Source of the DNA: Diplosphaera chodatii
Taxonomy: Eukaryota; Chlorophyta; Trebouxiophyceae; Prasiolales; Stichococcaceae
NCBI GenBank assembly: GCA_032358165.1
Contig: JAALGY010000021.1
Coordinates: 1,240,001 to 1,304,000, forward strand
Reading direction: 5' to 3'
Length of the DNA stretch: 64,000 bases
The stretch's first letter is position 1. Each line of letters begins with the position of its first letter. The notes below the pieces were generated by a model that saw only the letters and a program-made list of their open reading frames with translations, ran no database searches and was not told where the DNA came from. Shown here in pieces: positions 43,455 through 54,200 of this stretch. The position numbers and the translations under genes were made by a program.

Positions 43455-43794
43455 TGTGGGTTCATCACTATCCGCACCTGATGGGCTTAAAGATCAGCAT
43501 GCGTTTGGCGGCCACTGCTCCGCCTTGTACAGAGCCAGGGCACACACTGTATTGTAGCGGACCTGAGCCAGAACGTCCTGTACATGTAGCAATTTGTGTG
43601 CAGCAATGACGGACCGCAACTGCACCTCAGCTATCTTTTGGTCTCGTGTGCACACATCATGTCAGAAGCTGTGCTCATGGGTTGCAGCCAAATCCCATTA
43701 CAGTATGAGTCTTGCAAACAATTCATGCTAGAATACAGGGCTGCAGCACTCAGATTCAGAGTCAACTCTCGCAAGATAGCTGGTGATGAACGCT
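43455..43794. other. intergenic, convergent 3' ends
   Basis: Between the small membrane protein and the CHI-fold gene. Contains a minus-strand TGTAA word. Confidence 0.4.
43698..43702 (-). terminator. TGTAA poly(A) signal candidate for CHI-fold gene
   Basis: TGTAA on the minus strand, about 93 nt after the stop codon at 43795-43797. Confidence 0.4.
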
Positions 43795-45394
43795 CTACTC
43801 CTGGGCAATCATGGCTGCGAGCCCAGCGCCAATGCTTTCCTTTGCATCGGGTGACACTGGGGAGTTGCCCAGGTACACCCCGAGCAACGAGTGGCATAGT
43901 GCTCTGGACCTGATGGTGCTTGCTTCTCTCCCATCAATCTGCAGACACAACGCACCGCATGGTCACATCCCATGTTTCGTAACGTATACGACGTCGTCCA
44001 ATCTAGTACCAGCAGGAATGTTGTGTTTTCTACACACCGTGTGAGTTCAAGCCTATCTACATGTGCATCTAGGGCACAATCCGACATGCAACACAACACA
44101 TAACACAATTGCACGTTTTCGAAAAGCAGAGGTGATTAGCGCAGCATCACCTTGCTGGTCAATACATCATTGCTGATACAGAACGACAGCGGCAGCCCTG
44201 TGCAAAGGGTGCAGACAAACTTGCGTCACGTGAAAGCATACATTGAGCGCATCCAGCGGCAACGGCAACGTTCTCAAACACAACTGAGGGCATTTCTTAC
44301 CTTTCCGAAATTTGATGTCATCAAATGTCTTTGCAAACTGCTGCAGCTCGGCATCAGCGCCTGCTTTGGCCATAGGTGCCTGCCATGGCAAGGGACATTT
44401 GGTGGCGTGAGTACGCATCATGTTGGTGCAGGATGGTGTTGGACATGGTAACGTGATAGCACTGTAGCATGTGAGCTTCGTCAAGTCTCCGGAGGCTTGT
44501 CTACACCTGCAGCTGCTCACGGATTGCCTCCCAGAACTGCTGTGAGGAGATACGGCCAAATGCGATGGACATCTGCAATGTTTTGTTCACGTTGTCCGCC
44601 CTCACAAGAGCTGCGTGCCATTCACACACTATTGTTGACATCATGGAAAGCAAGTGCGATCGTTTGAGCTAGGTGCACACTGTGCCATCCAGTGTGGCTG
44701 CTGCTCCCAGTGCATCAGTTGCAACTAGATTGGGCGCACCATCATAGAAGCCCTGGTCCTTTGCAACCGCGTCTGGGGTTTGACTGCAGTATGACCGCAG
44801 TGCGTTTCTGGCTGCCGGAACGTCCACATAGAGCCCCAGCGCGTAAACTGCAGACCGAGGATATATTGGTCAGCAGTCCTACGGGGTCCTGCGCTCCTAC
44901 CCTTCTACCTACCTGCATGCATGCGGATTTCTGTTGTTCTGCACCAATATCACCGTGTATTGACTTGATGCCAGCGATCTTCTTTGATCGCACCCTGCGA
45001 TTATATGCAAACTACAGCTGAGTCTTGTGGACGCCACCACGACTGGGCAGTTGTGATGGGTTGCTTTCTTTGGCGGCCGGCAATGTCAGAAGTCTCACCC
45101 CACACCAGCCAAGTCGCCACACTTGCTGCTGCCGCGCTGACAATATCGCTCCTGAAACCGGGTGTTCGTCTTCGGCTCTGTCTGTGCACTGGCGCCTGTG
45201 CGTGTCTGCGATGCGGCTTTTCCCTGATTCCAGGGTAGGCTCGAGAACAAGTGGTCAAAGGTGGCTGACAGGCTGGCTATTGCAGGCACACTGTGCACGC
45301 GGGATGGCGGCTGTTGCTGAGACGGTGTACCATCTGCACTACATTGAACTGATCTGAAGGTGCGCGGGCCTACACCTTCCCTGCTTGTGAACAT
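43795..45394 (-). CDS. chalcone-isomerase-fold protein (fatty-acid-binding type)
   Basis: Plant plastid members (FAP group) bind fatty acids; true chalcone isomerases arose later from this fold. Exons 45099-45394, 44954-44994, 44740-44847, 44507-44610, 44301-44379, 44151-44197, 43795-43938; 272 residues. The first exon codes a Ser/Arg/Gln-rich, acid-poor head consistent with a transit peptide (start ATG 45392-45394; a shorter first exon from 45205 is also possible). Core: 'GDLAGVGVRSKKIAGIKSIH', 'VYALGLYVDVPAARNAL', 'ALVRADNVNKTLQMSIAFGR', 'QQFWEAIREQLQAPMAKAG', 'FAKTFDDIKFRKG', 'IDGREASTIRSRALCHSLLG' and 'VYLGNSPVSPDAKESI'. Order and spacing match the family. Substrate cannot be read from sequence; bona fide flavonoid chemistry is unlikely in an alga. 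Confidence 0.87.
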
Positions 45395-45726
45395 GCCTCT
45401 GCGCACGCTGTTGCTGATGTTGACAGTATGTTTGTAAAGGCTTCAGGCATCAACCAGTATGCTGCGTACAAGGGAGTTCTGCCTACCTTGCTTTGATCGG
45501 TGGACATGCAGCCAGCTTGCATCTGCTTCCTTGGATTGGCCGACTGACCCATATTGAAGTGATTGGAGTGGCTCTGAACATAATGATCATTGTGCAGTGT
45601 ATGACATCATCTGAACTTGCGTCATTTCCTAGCAGGGCTGTCTTCTGCTTGCGTCAACATTCTTTTGTGTACTGCGCATCTAGGCATGCGCATGCGCAGT
45701 GCACATGCAAGACTGGTACACTGCAG
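45395..45726. promoter_or_regulatory. divergent promoter region, CHI-fold gene / Rieske oxygenase
   Basis: Lies between two divergent genes; both starts are the least certain parts of those models, so the borders are approximate. Confidence 0.35.
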
Positions 45727-48033
45727 ATGTCACCGCCGTTGTGCAGGTCGCCTTTGAGACATGCTAAGCCACCTGTTGCGAAGTCTTCGCGGCGGTGCAG
45801 CAGCACCTCAGCCATATTCACTCCAAATCGTCAGCAGCGGCCTTCGACATGTACATCTTTGAAGAGACCTGTTATCATCGAAACCTGTAATGTCATATTG
45901 AAACAGTGCTGGGCGTTTGTCCAAGGTCGGTGTAACTGCAGGTGGGTCACTCGGTCGCGAGCCTGGAACCCTGGGCGGACAGTGGCAAGCCCATCCAGGC
46001 AGCAGGCACGCCGCCAGCATCATGGTACACAGAGCAGACCGCAGCAGAACTTGAACGCAGCAGCGTCTTTCGGCGTTCCTGGCAGGTGAGTGTCGCAAGC
46101 TGACCCATGTATTGCTTTCAGCCATGTGCACTCGATGTTGAGCCGCTGGCAAAGCAGATATTGAATCTGTCACCTGTATCAGTTGGTAGGGCATGTCAAT
46201 CAGCTGGAGTCAGCAGGAAGCTTCTTCACTGGTCGGTTCGCTGGCATGCCATACATCGTCTGCAGGTAAGAGCAACTTGGCACTAAAGCCATGCGGCTGA
46301 TGGCAGCATGTCCACAGCATGCTACACCTTTAAGGTGCTGCGATAGCCCGTTGTAACGCAGCCTTACATGTGCAGGGACGACAGCAGCGAGCTGCGTGCG
46401 TTTCACAACGTCTGCAGTCACCATGCAGCCGCAGTGGCCATAGGATGTGGCACAGCAGAGAGCTTCACCTGTCCATACCACGGCTGGGTGTATGGTAAGA
46501 GCGTTTTGCCATCGCGCATGAAGCTTGTCTCCCTGTCTGCATGATGGGCCTAGCATTGAGCAGTGTGGCGTTTGTCAGAGCCGTGGACAATGCTTCGTGT
46601 CTGTGTGGCATCCTGCAGATCTGCAGGGTAGATTGCGAAAGGCTACCAGGCTCAAGGGGATCGAGGGGTTCAAAGCCGCTGAAATGGGACTGCGACCAAT
46701 GCATGTGCAGACCTGGGGCGCCTTTGTCTTCGTGGCGCACAACCCTGGGGGCAGAACATTAGAGTCATGGCTGGGTGAAGGTGGTGCGGCACTGTTGCCG
46801 CGGCTGCCATCCGCTGAAGCGTTTGTGCATGTCGGGCGTCGGGAGTACATGCTGCAATGTAATTGGAAGGTCTGCGACCACTGCAATGGCATGCTGCAAT
46901 TGGTGTCACTCTGTCTGAAATTTGATCTTCTGCCGCCTCCACTGTTATGATCAACCTGTGCTTTTGTACTTATGTGCAGGTGTTCTGCGACAATTATTTG
47001 GTGAGGCACCTCACCTGCAGCCTGAGTTGCATCAGAGCTTGTCGGGTGCTGTCACAGCTGCAGCAGGACAGAATACTGAGGACGGAGGTCAACATTCGCT
47101 TTGGGCCCTCGCCCACAGGATGGCGGTTACCATGTGCCCTTTGCGCATCCCACCTTGGCAGCTGGGCTGCATGTACCATCGTATACTAGCGAGCTGTGCA
47201 GCGACAACGTGTCCATTCAGCGTGTAGCGGCTTCTGACAAGGCATCGGACCGGCTAACAGGTGGCCTTTGTCGAAGACAACTACCTGCCATGGACAGCTC
47301 AGACCTGCATGAACGGCCTCGTGTATCTCATGACGCATTAGTGCATGACAAGCACACCCTGCTCACAGGCAAACCAATGGACGGCTCAGGGACGGCTCCT
47401 GATGCTGACGCCGTATTTGGCTTCATATACCCAAATCTTTGTGTCAATGCGTACGGTCCATGGGTGGACACCAACCTCGTCATGCCGCTGTCAGCTGGCA
47501 GCTGCCGCGTGCAGTTTGACTGGTACATCCAGCAAGACCGCGCCAAGGAGCAGAAGTTTGTTGAGGACAGCATCAACGCTAGCCACGAGGTGCCAAGATG
47601 CTCTGTGCACTGCCTTTCTTGCAGCAAGGCGACCTCACAGATCCAAGGCCGTGAAGGGCAGCCGTCCATGCTGCCTGCTCACAATCGTGCACTTACGAGC
47701 AAGCTGCCAAGTGCTAATGGCGGAACCACTCGATGACGGCCGCAGGTGCAGCTGGAGGATGTGGAGCTCTGCGAGAGCGTGCAGCGTGGCATGGGTAGCC
47801 CAGCGTACAACACCGGCAGGTACACGATGTGTCGGCGAACAGTGACCCTGGGAGTCTTCTGGCAAAATCATTTCGGTTTCCGGCTGCCGACCACGGGCCG
47901 GTGTGATGTTGGCAAACAGGCCATCTATAACGCACTCTGTATCCTGGACAGGTATGCTCCTGGCGTGGAAACACCGATGCATCACTTCCACCGCCGGCTG
48001 TGGCAGGACCTCGCTGTGCATGCCAAGGCGTGA
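45727..48033 (+). CDS. Rieske non-heme iron monooxygenase, choline monooxygenase-like
   Basis: Alpha subunit of a Rieske-type oxygenase of the plant choline monooxygenase family; the true substrate is unknown. Exons 45942-46085, 46183-46265, 46376-46494, 46619-46869, 46980-47000, 47119-47260, 47390-47589, 47746-47819, 47952-48033 are firm; a first exon 45727-45870 coding a Ser/Arg-rich targeting head ('MSPPLCRSPLRHAKPPVAKS') is a candidate (total 419 residues). The Rieske cluster ligands are C-x-H-x16-C-x2-H ('VCSHHAAAVAIG' ... 'CPYHGWVYG'). The mononuclear iron site shows 'GGYHVPFAH' (H-x4-H), preceded by the conserved 'VFCDNYLD', half of which sits on a 21-nt exon. The C-terminal part has 'YGPWVDTNLVMPL' and 'EDVELCESVQRGM'. 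Complete catalytic set, so an active enzyme is likely. Confidence 0.87.
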
Positions 48034-48443
48034 GCTTGCCCAACCAGGAGTTGCCATGAGGGCTTCGAAGCTGTGATCTGGTGCTATTCTCCGAGGCCTG
48101 TAGTACTCTGCCTTGGTGTTATATGTAGTGTCACTGCAATGCATGCTTGCTGTCAGGTCTTGGATCAGTATGTCGGCATGTACTCAGCTCCGACTTGTCA
48201 GGCCCTGCATAGCGTTGTCATCAGTTGCAAGTTCCAGGTCGTGCACTGGCATAGTGTATGAGTTGCAGCCTTGGAGTTTCAAGCCATGTCCTTAGAGCAC
48301 CTTGATGTGACGGTCGACTTCCTTTGCTTCCCGGGTGCTTCCGAAGTAAACCCTAGTGGTCAGGCCGGCATTGCCTGTGCAGCGGCAGGTGTGTCGGTCT
48401 TTTGCGGCGCGAGGCCGCAGGGAAGGGGCGTGCGTGAGTCAGG
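48034..48443. other. intergenic, tandem plus-strand genes
   Basis: 3' flank of the Rieske gene and promoter/leader of eL19. Short ORFs only. Confidence 0.4.
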
Positions 48444-50530
48444 ATGGTGTCCCTCAAGATGCAGAAGCGGCTCGCCGCTTCCGTGCTGAACTGCGGGCAC
48501 CGCAAGGTGGGGTTGCTGCAGAGTGCAATCCTGTTGCCCAACACCCAGCTTGCCACGGCTGCAATCCTGACAGGGTCGTGCTGACACCTGCACGTTGCCT
48601 TGCAGGTCTGGTTGGACCCCAACGAGGTGAGACTGGCAGCCGCGGCTACCCCGCTGGCCTGACCCTCTTCCAGCTGCACACATGGTCGTGCCTGCCTTTG
48701 GGACCGTCCTGTTGACCGCAGCACATACATCAATGAGGCACCCTTGCACTGCACCTCAAGCTTGCGCCTGGGGCAATGAGCGGTAGCTCAGCTGCAGAGA
48801 GTAACCCTCTGCATGTTTGGCACCTGCAGGTCCAGGAAATCGTGAGTTGCCCTTCTTCTTGTCCCGTGATTGCCATGCAGTGCTTGCTGTGTCTGTTGAC
48901 TGGAATGAGCCAACGATTTGTGTTGCGAGTTTGAGTTGTCACAGATATCAGATGGATACTGACTGGTGATGTGTTGCTGGGCCGCACTTCAGGCTATGGC
49001 CAACTCACGTGAGCTTTTCCTCTGCTGTCCATGCCTTCAAATCTGTTGACGCCTGTGAGCATAATATAATAGAGTTGCTGGTAGCCAGCACGACCGTGAG
49101 CAGCGAGCAGTGCCGCCGCCGGCGAGGTCCGAGTGGCGATGGAGACACAGCACAGCGGCAGATTGTCACAGCCACCAGACACAAGCTGTCAGAGCATGTC
49201 AGCACAGCTCGTCCGATCCAGCTCAGATGGCAAATTGCAGCTCACGAGATGCACAGTATTATGTGGCAGCTGCTGGCGGCAGGCTGACCTTCAGTTCAGC
49301 CACTCAGCTGCAGGCTATGAGCCCAGCAGCCAGCAGTCGTGGCAGAGGGCTCCCTCCTGCACAAGCCAACGTTCAGAAGTAGCGACTTGTTCTCTCTTTG
49401 GTGCTGCAGGGCAGAACATCCGGAAGTTGGTCAAGGACGGCTTTGTCATCAAGAAGCCGATGAAGATCCACTCACGCTCGCGTGCGCGCGAGGCACAGCT
49501 GGCCAAGTCCAAGGGCCGCCACTCTGGCTACGGTGTGTAGTGCACGCATTTGCTGCTGGATCGCCTCTGTTGCTTTGCTGCATAGCTGGCGCCTGTCTTA
49601 GCCATTGCGTGCTGCAGCTGCATCTCAACCCAAGGCGGCCTTGTGCAGCCCTATCGCATCCAGCTTGGGGTGATGAACTATAGGCTGCTTTGATTCACAG
49701 GTAAGCGGAGGGGTACACGGGAGGCACGGCTGCCAACAAAGATCCTGTGGATCCGGCGGATGCGAGTGCTGCGCCGCCTGCTCAAGAAGTACCGTGACTC
49801 CAAGAAGATCGACAGGCACCTGTACCACGAGCTGTACGTCAAGGTAGGTGGCAGCTTAAGGGTGCTTATACCCCAGGAAAGGCAATTACATGCGTGCGTG
49901 GTATGCCCACTGGCTGAGTGGCTGCTTTCAAACTCAACGCATCGGCTCTGTGGTGCAACACTGTGTCATGTCCGCTTCCCTGGTATCAGGCAGTGGCCTT
50001 AGTCTGCACGCTGAGCTGCACCCCCGTGTGTTTGACCCACAGGTGAAGGGTAACGTGTTCAAGAACAAGCGTGTGCTGATGGAGGCCATCCACAAGGAGA
50101 AGGCCGAGAAGGCGCGCGAGAAGGCGATCTCGGAGCAGTTCGAGGCGCGCCGGCAGAAGGGCAAGGCCACCCGCGCCCGCAAGCACGAGCGCCGTGAGGA
50201 GCGCCTGGGCGGGGTGAGGCCTCTCACCAACTTCTGATTGAAGACTACTCACACTGACCTTAACGCAGCAACATCTTGTACTCGAGCCCGCGTGCACCGA
50301 AACACCCAGAGTATGTCTGGTGGCGCACGTCAGGCATGCAGTGCCGTAGGGCAAACTGGTGTCTGCAGAATACAGCTACAGGGTGTCAGCTTGCATCCTG
50401 TGCGGTGTACCAGGCAGGCGATAATGTGGCGCCGTCGTACTGATGGCAATGCACAACACTGCTGCAGGGCCCGCGTGAGACACCTGCGCCGACGCCGACG
50501 CCAGCGCCAGCGGAGAAGCCGGAGAAATGA
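48444..50530 (+). CDS. RPL19: 60S ribosomal protein eL19
   Basis: Component of the large cytosolic ribosomal subunit. Exons 48444-48506, 48606-48626, 48830-48841, 48993-49008, 49410-49532, 49701-49843, 50043-50213, 50468-50530; 203 residues. Sequence order is diagnostic: '[20 protein letters not shown]', 'VWLDPNE', 'VQEI', '[20 protein letters not shown]', '[20 protein letters not shown]', '[20 protein letters not shown]', '[20 protein letters not shown]'. Exons 2 to 4 are microexons of 21, 12 and 16 nt; without them the conserved '[16 protein letters not shown]' could not be assembled. The C-terminus is a Pro-rich tail ('[15 protein letters not shown]') from the last exon; reading through the donor at 50214 would instead end at 50237 with 'VRPLTNF'. 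Confidence 0.95.
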
Positions 50531-51263
50531 GGGAGCTTCCTTTGATGCGTCGCTGCGGGCAGCTGCGCGCTGTGGACGGGTTGTGGGCCCTGCCGGATAG
50601 CCAGCCTTGACGGCTTTGGTGCTTAGGGCAGCCGAGCACACTGTCAGCTGTCCGTTGCCTGCCGTCGGCTGGCATGCAGCTGACGTGGACCTGCAGCTCC
50701 ACAGTCAGCTGACGTTTGTTGTCGTGCCCTTGCGGTGTCTTTCTGGACTCGACCGCTCCGAGCCTTTGCCACCAGCCTGTGCCTTTTATATGGACCATGT
50801 TGGTGATGATGTTCGGTGTTGTAACATACCCAAGGCAAACCGCCCTATCTGTCCGTATCTGCAAGTTGGAAACGTTTGTCTGTCGAACAACAACAGAGGA
50901 GGGCAGCGCTGAGGCAGACTCCATGCTGCGTCTGGTCACATGCATGGTGCCTCCGCGCTTGCACGTGCGTCGCCCTGCTGATGGCCAGGTAATGGCAGCG
51001 CGCTCCCATGCTGATTATCACGTGTCAGCTCCAAGCAATCAATCACCAGGGGATGGCAGTTGCCGTGCGCCGAGCCTTGAATCTCGACTACCGTCTTCAT
51101 TCTGCATGAGTAATCTGCAGCTTTGAATGGTGCAGAATGCGTGCTGTAGGCTGTTCCGTTATGTAATTCACAGCACAGGTCGGAATTACATGAGCATAAG
51201 GCAGAGACCCCTCAGAATTGCGATCAGCTTGCTGTCGGGTCGGGTTCTAGCTATGATGTCGTG
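50531..51263. other. 0.73 kb intergenic region
   Basis: Between eL19 and the TMCO4-like gene. Several ORFs of 60-190 codons on either strand overlap here but lack splice continuity or family likeness. Presumed 3' flank and promoter. Confidence 0.4.
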
Positions 51264-54200
51264 ATGGGTGCCGGACTTCAGACACAGGAGCGCTATGCAG
51301 CAGCGTCACTGTTCACGCTGGCCCTCCACTCGACTCAGGTGCGAGACATCGTTGCAGACGGCGTGATCGTGCTTGACCGCAGGCTGCGTTCACGTGCGGG
51401 TGCGTCCATCATTGGATGCATGTCAGCGGTACCATCTGCTGCTCGTGTGCATGGCGGTGATCTCATGTGATCTGAATTACACAGGTCGACTCTGGCTTAG
51501 CGACGTCTGTCCAAGGGTTGCGGGAGGAGCTGCGGGCATGGGGGTGTGCTGATTGACTGACGCATTGCGATGGCCTCATCATCATGGGTCTGAGCGACCG
51601 CACCCTGCAGTGCTACATCAGCAGGAGACTGCATGCCAAAGCCATGGCCGTGCGCGACTCTGCAGGCAGCCACCAGAGGAGGACGAGCTGCCACTGGCAG
51701 ACCGCAGTTCAGAGGAGATGCGGGCTCTCAACGATGCGGCCTGGCAGGCCTTCTGGGGTTGGGACTGCTGTGGCCCGGATGGCCTGCTGGAGCGCGTGTA
51801 CAAGTGCGTGGATCAAGCACCACGTGCTTTGCCCATCTGCAACCCGACTTCGTGATGATTCGGCAGGCATGCTGGCATGGTTGTTAAAACTTGCACAGGC
51901 AGAGTCATCCAGATGTTGCCTCACGCAGGAACCTGGCGATACCAGTTCGGGCATGGCCAGGGCTGAAGCAGCTGCCAGAGACAGCAGGCCTGTCTGTAGA
52001 CAGCCAGCAGCATTACATCAGCCTGGTGAATGTCAAAGCACAACTCGAAAATATTGGTTGTCATGAACAGCAGTAAATGCCGCACAATCTTTCCCGTGTG
52101 CTTTTTCAAACCCGGCGCTGTCTTGTTGCATCCGCCCAGGTGCGCTTCAATATGAGTGTTCTGGACCCGGACCTTGCGGAGGGGTTGCACAAGAGTCGCA
52201 GCCGTCACAGCAGCTCTGTCAGGCTTGCAGCTGGGGGCAGCGGCAGCGACCTGCTGACTGGCGCAAGCAGCAGCGCTAGCCTGCGGCCTGGCAGCTTGGC
52301 AGGCGGCAGCGGCGGCGACCTGCTCGATGCAGAGCAAACGCTTGACAACAGCGGTGGCGGGCGCATGCAGCAAGGCAGCAGCGCTCTGAGCCCAGCTGTG
52401 GCTGACCCCTCTGCAGCATCCGAGGCACTGCCTCCTCAGGTTCGTGGCACCTGCGAACGTGCTGCACCAGCCTCGGGTGCACAAGCCGGCAGCACGGTAA
52501 CAGGTGCAGAGGGCGCACCAGGTGTGACAGCGGCTGCAGCGTCAGGTGCATCACCAGGCTCGACAGAGGTGGTCGCAGAAGAGGTGCAAACCTGCTCGGC
52601 AGCTGCCTCGGCGCCACCTGCGGACACGCAGGCCCCGCAGCACCGGCTCTCACGATGCCTGTCGGACGACTCAGATGTTGAGGAGGACCGACAGCGCCTC
52701 ACTGCTGCACAGCGGAGGGCAGCAGAGGCCAGCAGCGCATCTCGGCATCCATCGGCGCAGGGCTCCAGCCAGGTGGTCACCTCCTCTCGCGTATCAGCCA
52801 GTGACAGCACCAGCGTCGACCGCAGCAGCGCCCTTGGTGGCAGAGGCGGTGCCTCCAGCAACGGTCACACTGCGGCGGCAGGGGCGCCCCACCAATTCGA
52901 TCCCGGGCATTTTGAGGTGGCGGCACCTTTGGCGAGTGACGCAGAGCCTCAGCAGCACCCGCTGCAGCAGGCGTTCCGCGAGGCGCAAGCGCAGCTGCAG
53001 AAGCCGCAGCAGGTGGGGTCGCCACCCTGCGCTCGATGGAAAGATAAAAGATAAAAGATAAAGATAAAAGATAAATAGAGATAAAGGATAAAGATAAATA
53101 ATGTTGCTGTGGAACAGTTGATTGCTGCAAGGTGATGGCACTGCTGGACTGAGTCTTCATGATAGGTGTCTGAACCAGCGCTGTCCTCTGCACCCTTGTT
53201 TCTGCCTGGTGGCTGCAAGGCTGTCGATCACCCTCGGGGACCTCGTTCACTTCACGCCGCAGAATGGATGTGCCTATGTGTATGCCACAGGGTGGGCCAG
53301 CGCCCGCGGTGGTGGAGGCGGTGTGGGAGCTGCTGGACGCCTGCGTGGCGGGCATCCGCCTGGACAGCGCGCCCGAGGGCAGCGCCCGCCGCCGCCGCAC
53401 CGCCCAGAAGTTCTCGGACTGGCGCCCCGCCGCCCGGTGGTACGACGCCCGGTGCGTGTTGCACTTGATGCAAACTGTTGTCCGTGTCACTTCCAGTACT
53501 CTCGCAAACTCGTATTCTGCACAGGCACGGGCAAGACAGCCAACAGTGGACAGTGTGCCGTATCAGGCATATTTAGCAAAGGCCTGCACAACCAGGGAAT
53601 GGGCAGCATGCTGCAGGGCGCGGGTGGCGCTGAAGCGGGTTGCAGGCTGGCTGGGGGTGCCGTGGAAAAAGGCCACCGGCTGGGAGATGCTCCTTGCCCA
53701 TCAGGTATGCTGCACGGCAGTTGCATCGCTGCAGGCTCTGTCGGCTGTGCATTGTGCAGCAGTGTGCTCGAAGCAGCATAGCATGGATGGACGACTATCC
53801 GAGGACTGCAGCATGGCGCATGTTAATGTGCAGGCGGCGGCGGGGCGGCAGGTTGCAGGGGTGCCGTCTGCCGGACGCTCAGCGGCCACCTGGGCCAAGA
53901 TCGGCGCTGCAAGTGTGGGCGCTGGGGCCCTCTTCGCAGTCACAGGTGACAGATATGACATGGGATGACAAGCAGTTTTGCAGCAGGCTGCATGGAAAAA
54001 CCTGTGTTAGTTGTCCGTAATTGGAACTGCAGGGGGGCTTGCGGCGCCAGCAATTGCCGCTGGGCTGGGCTCTGCCATCACCGTCGGCGGCACCACCCTC
54101 GGCATTGCTGGCGCGGGCGCTGCTGGCGGCACCGTCGCCAGTGTCTTTGGCACCACAGCTGGCGCCGGCGTGCTCGGTGCCTCCATCGGCATTGCTGGCG

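Noticed and set aside
48444..50530. eL19 as a pseudogene because the early frame seems broken
   Set aside because: Three microexons restore the complete conserved sequence in phase.
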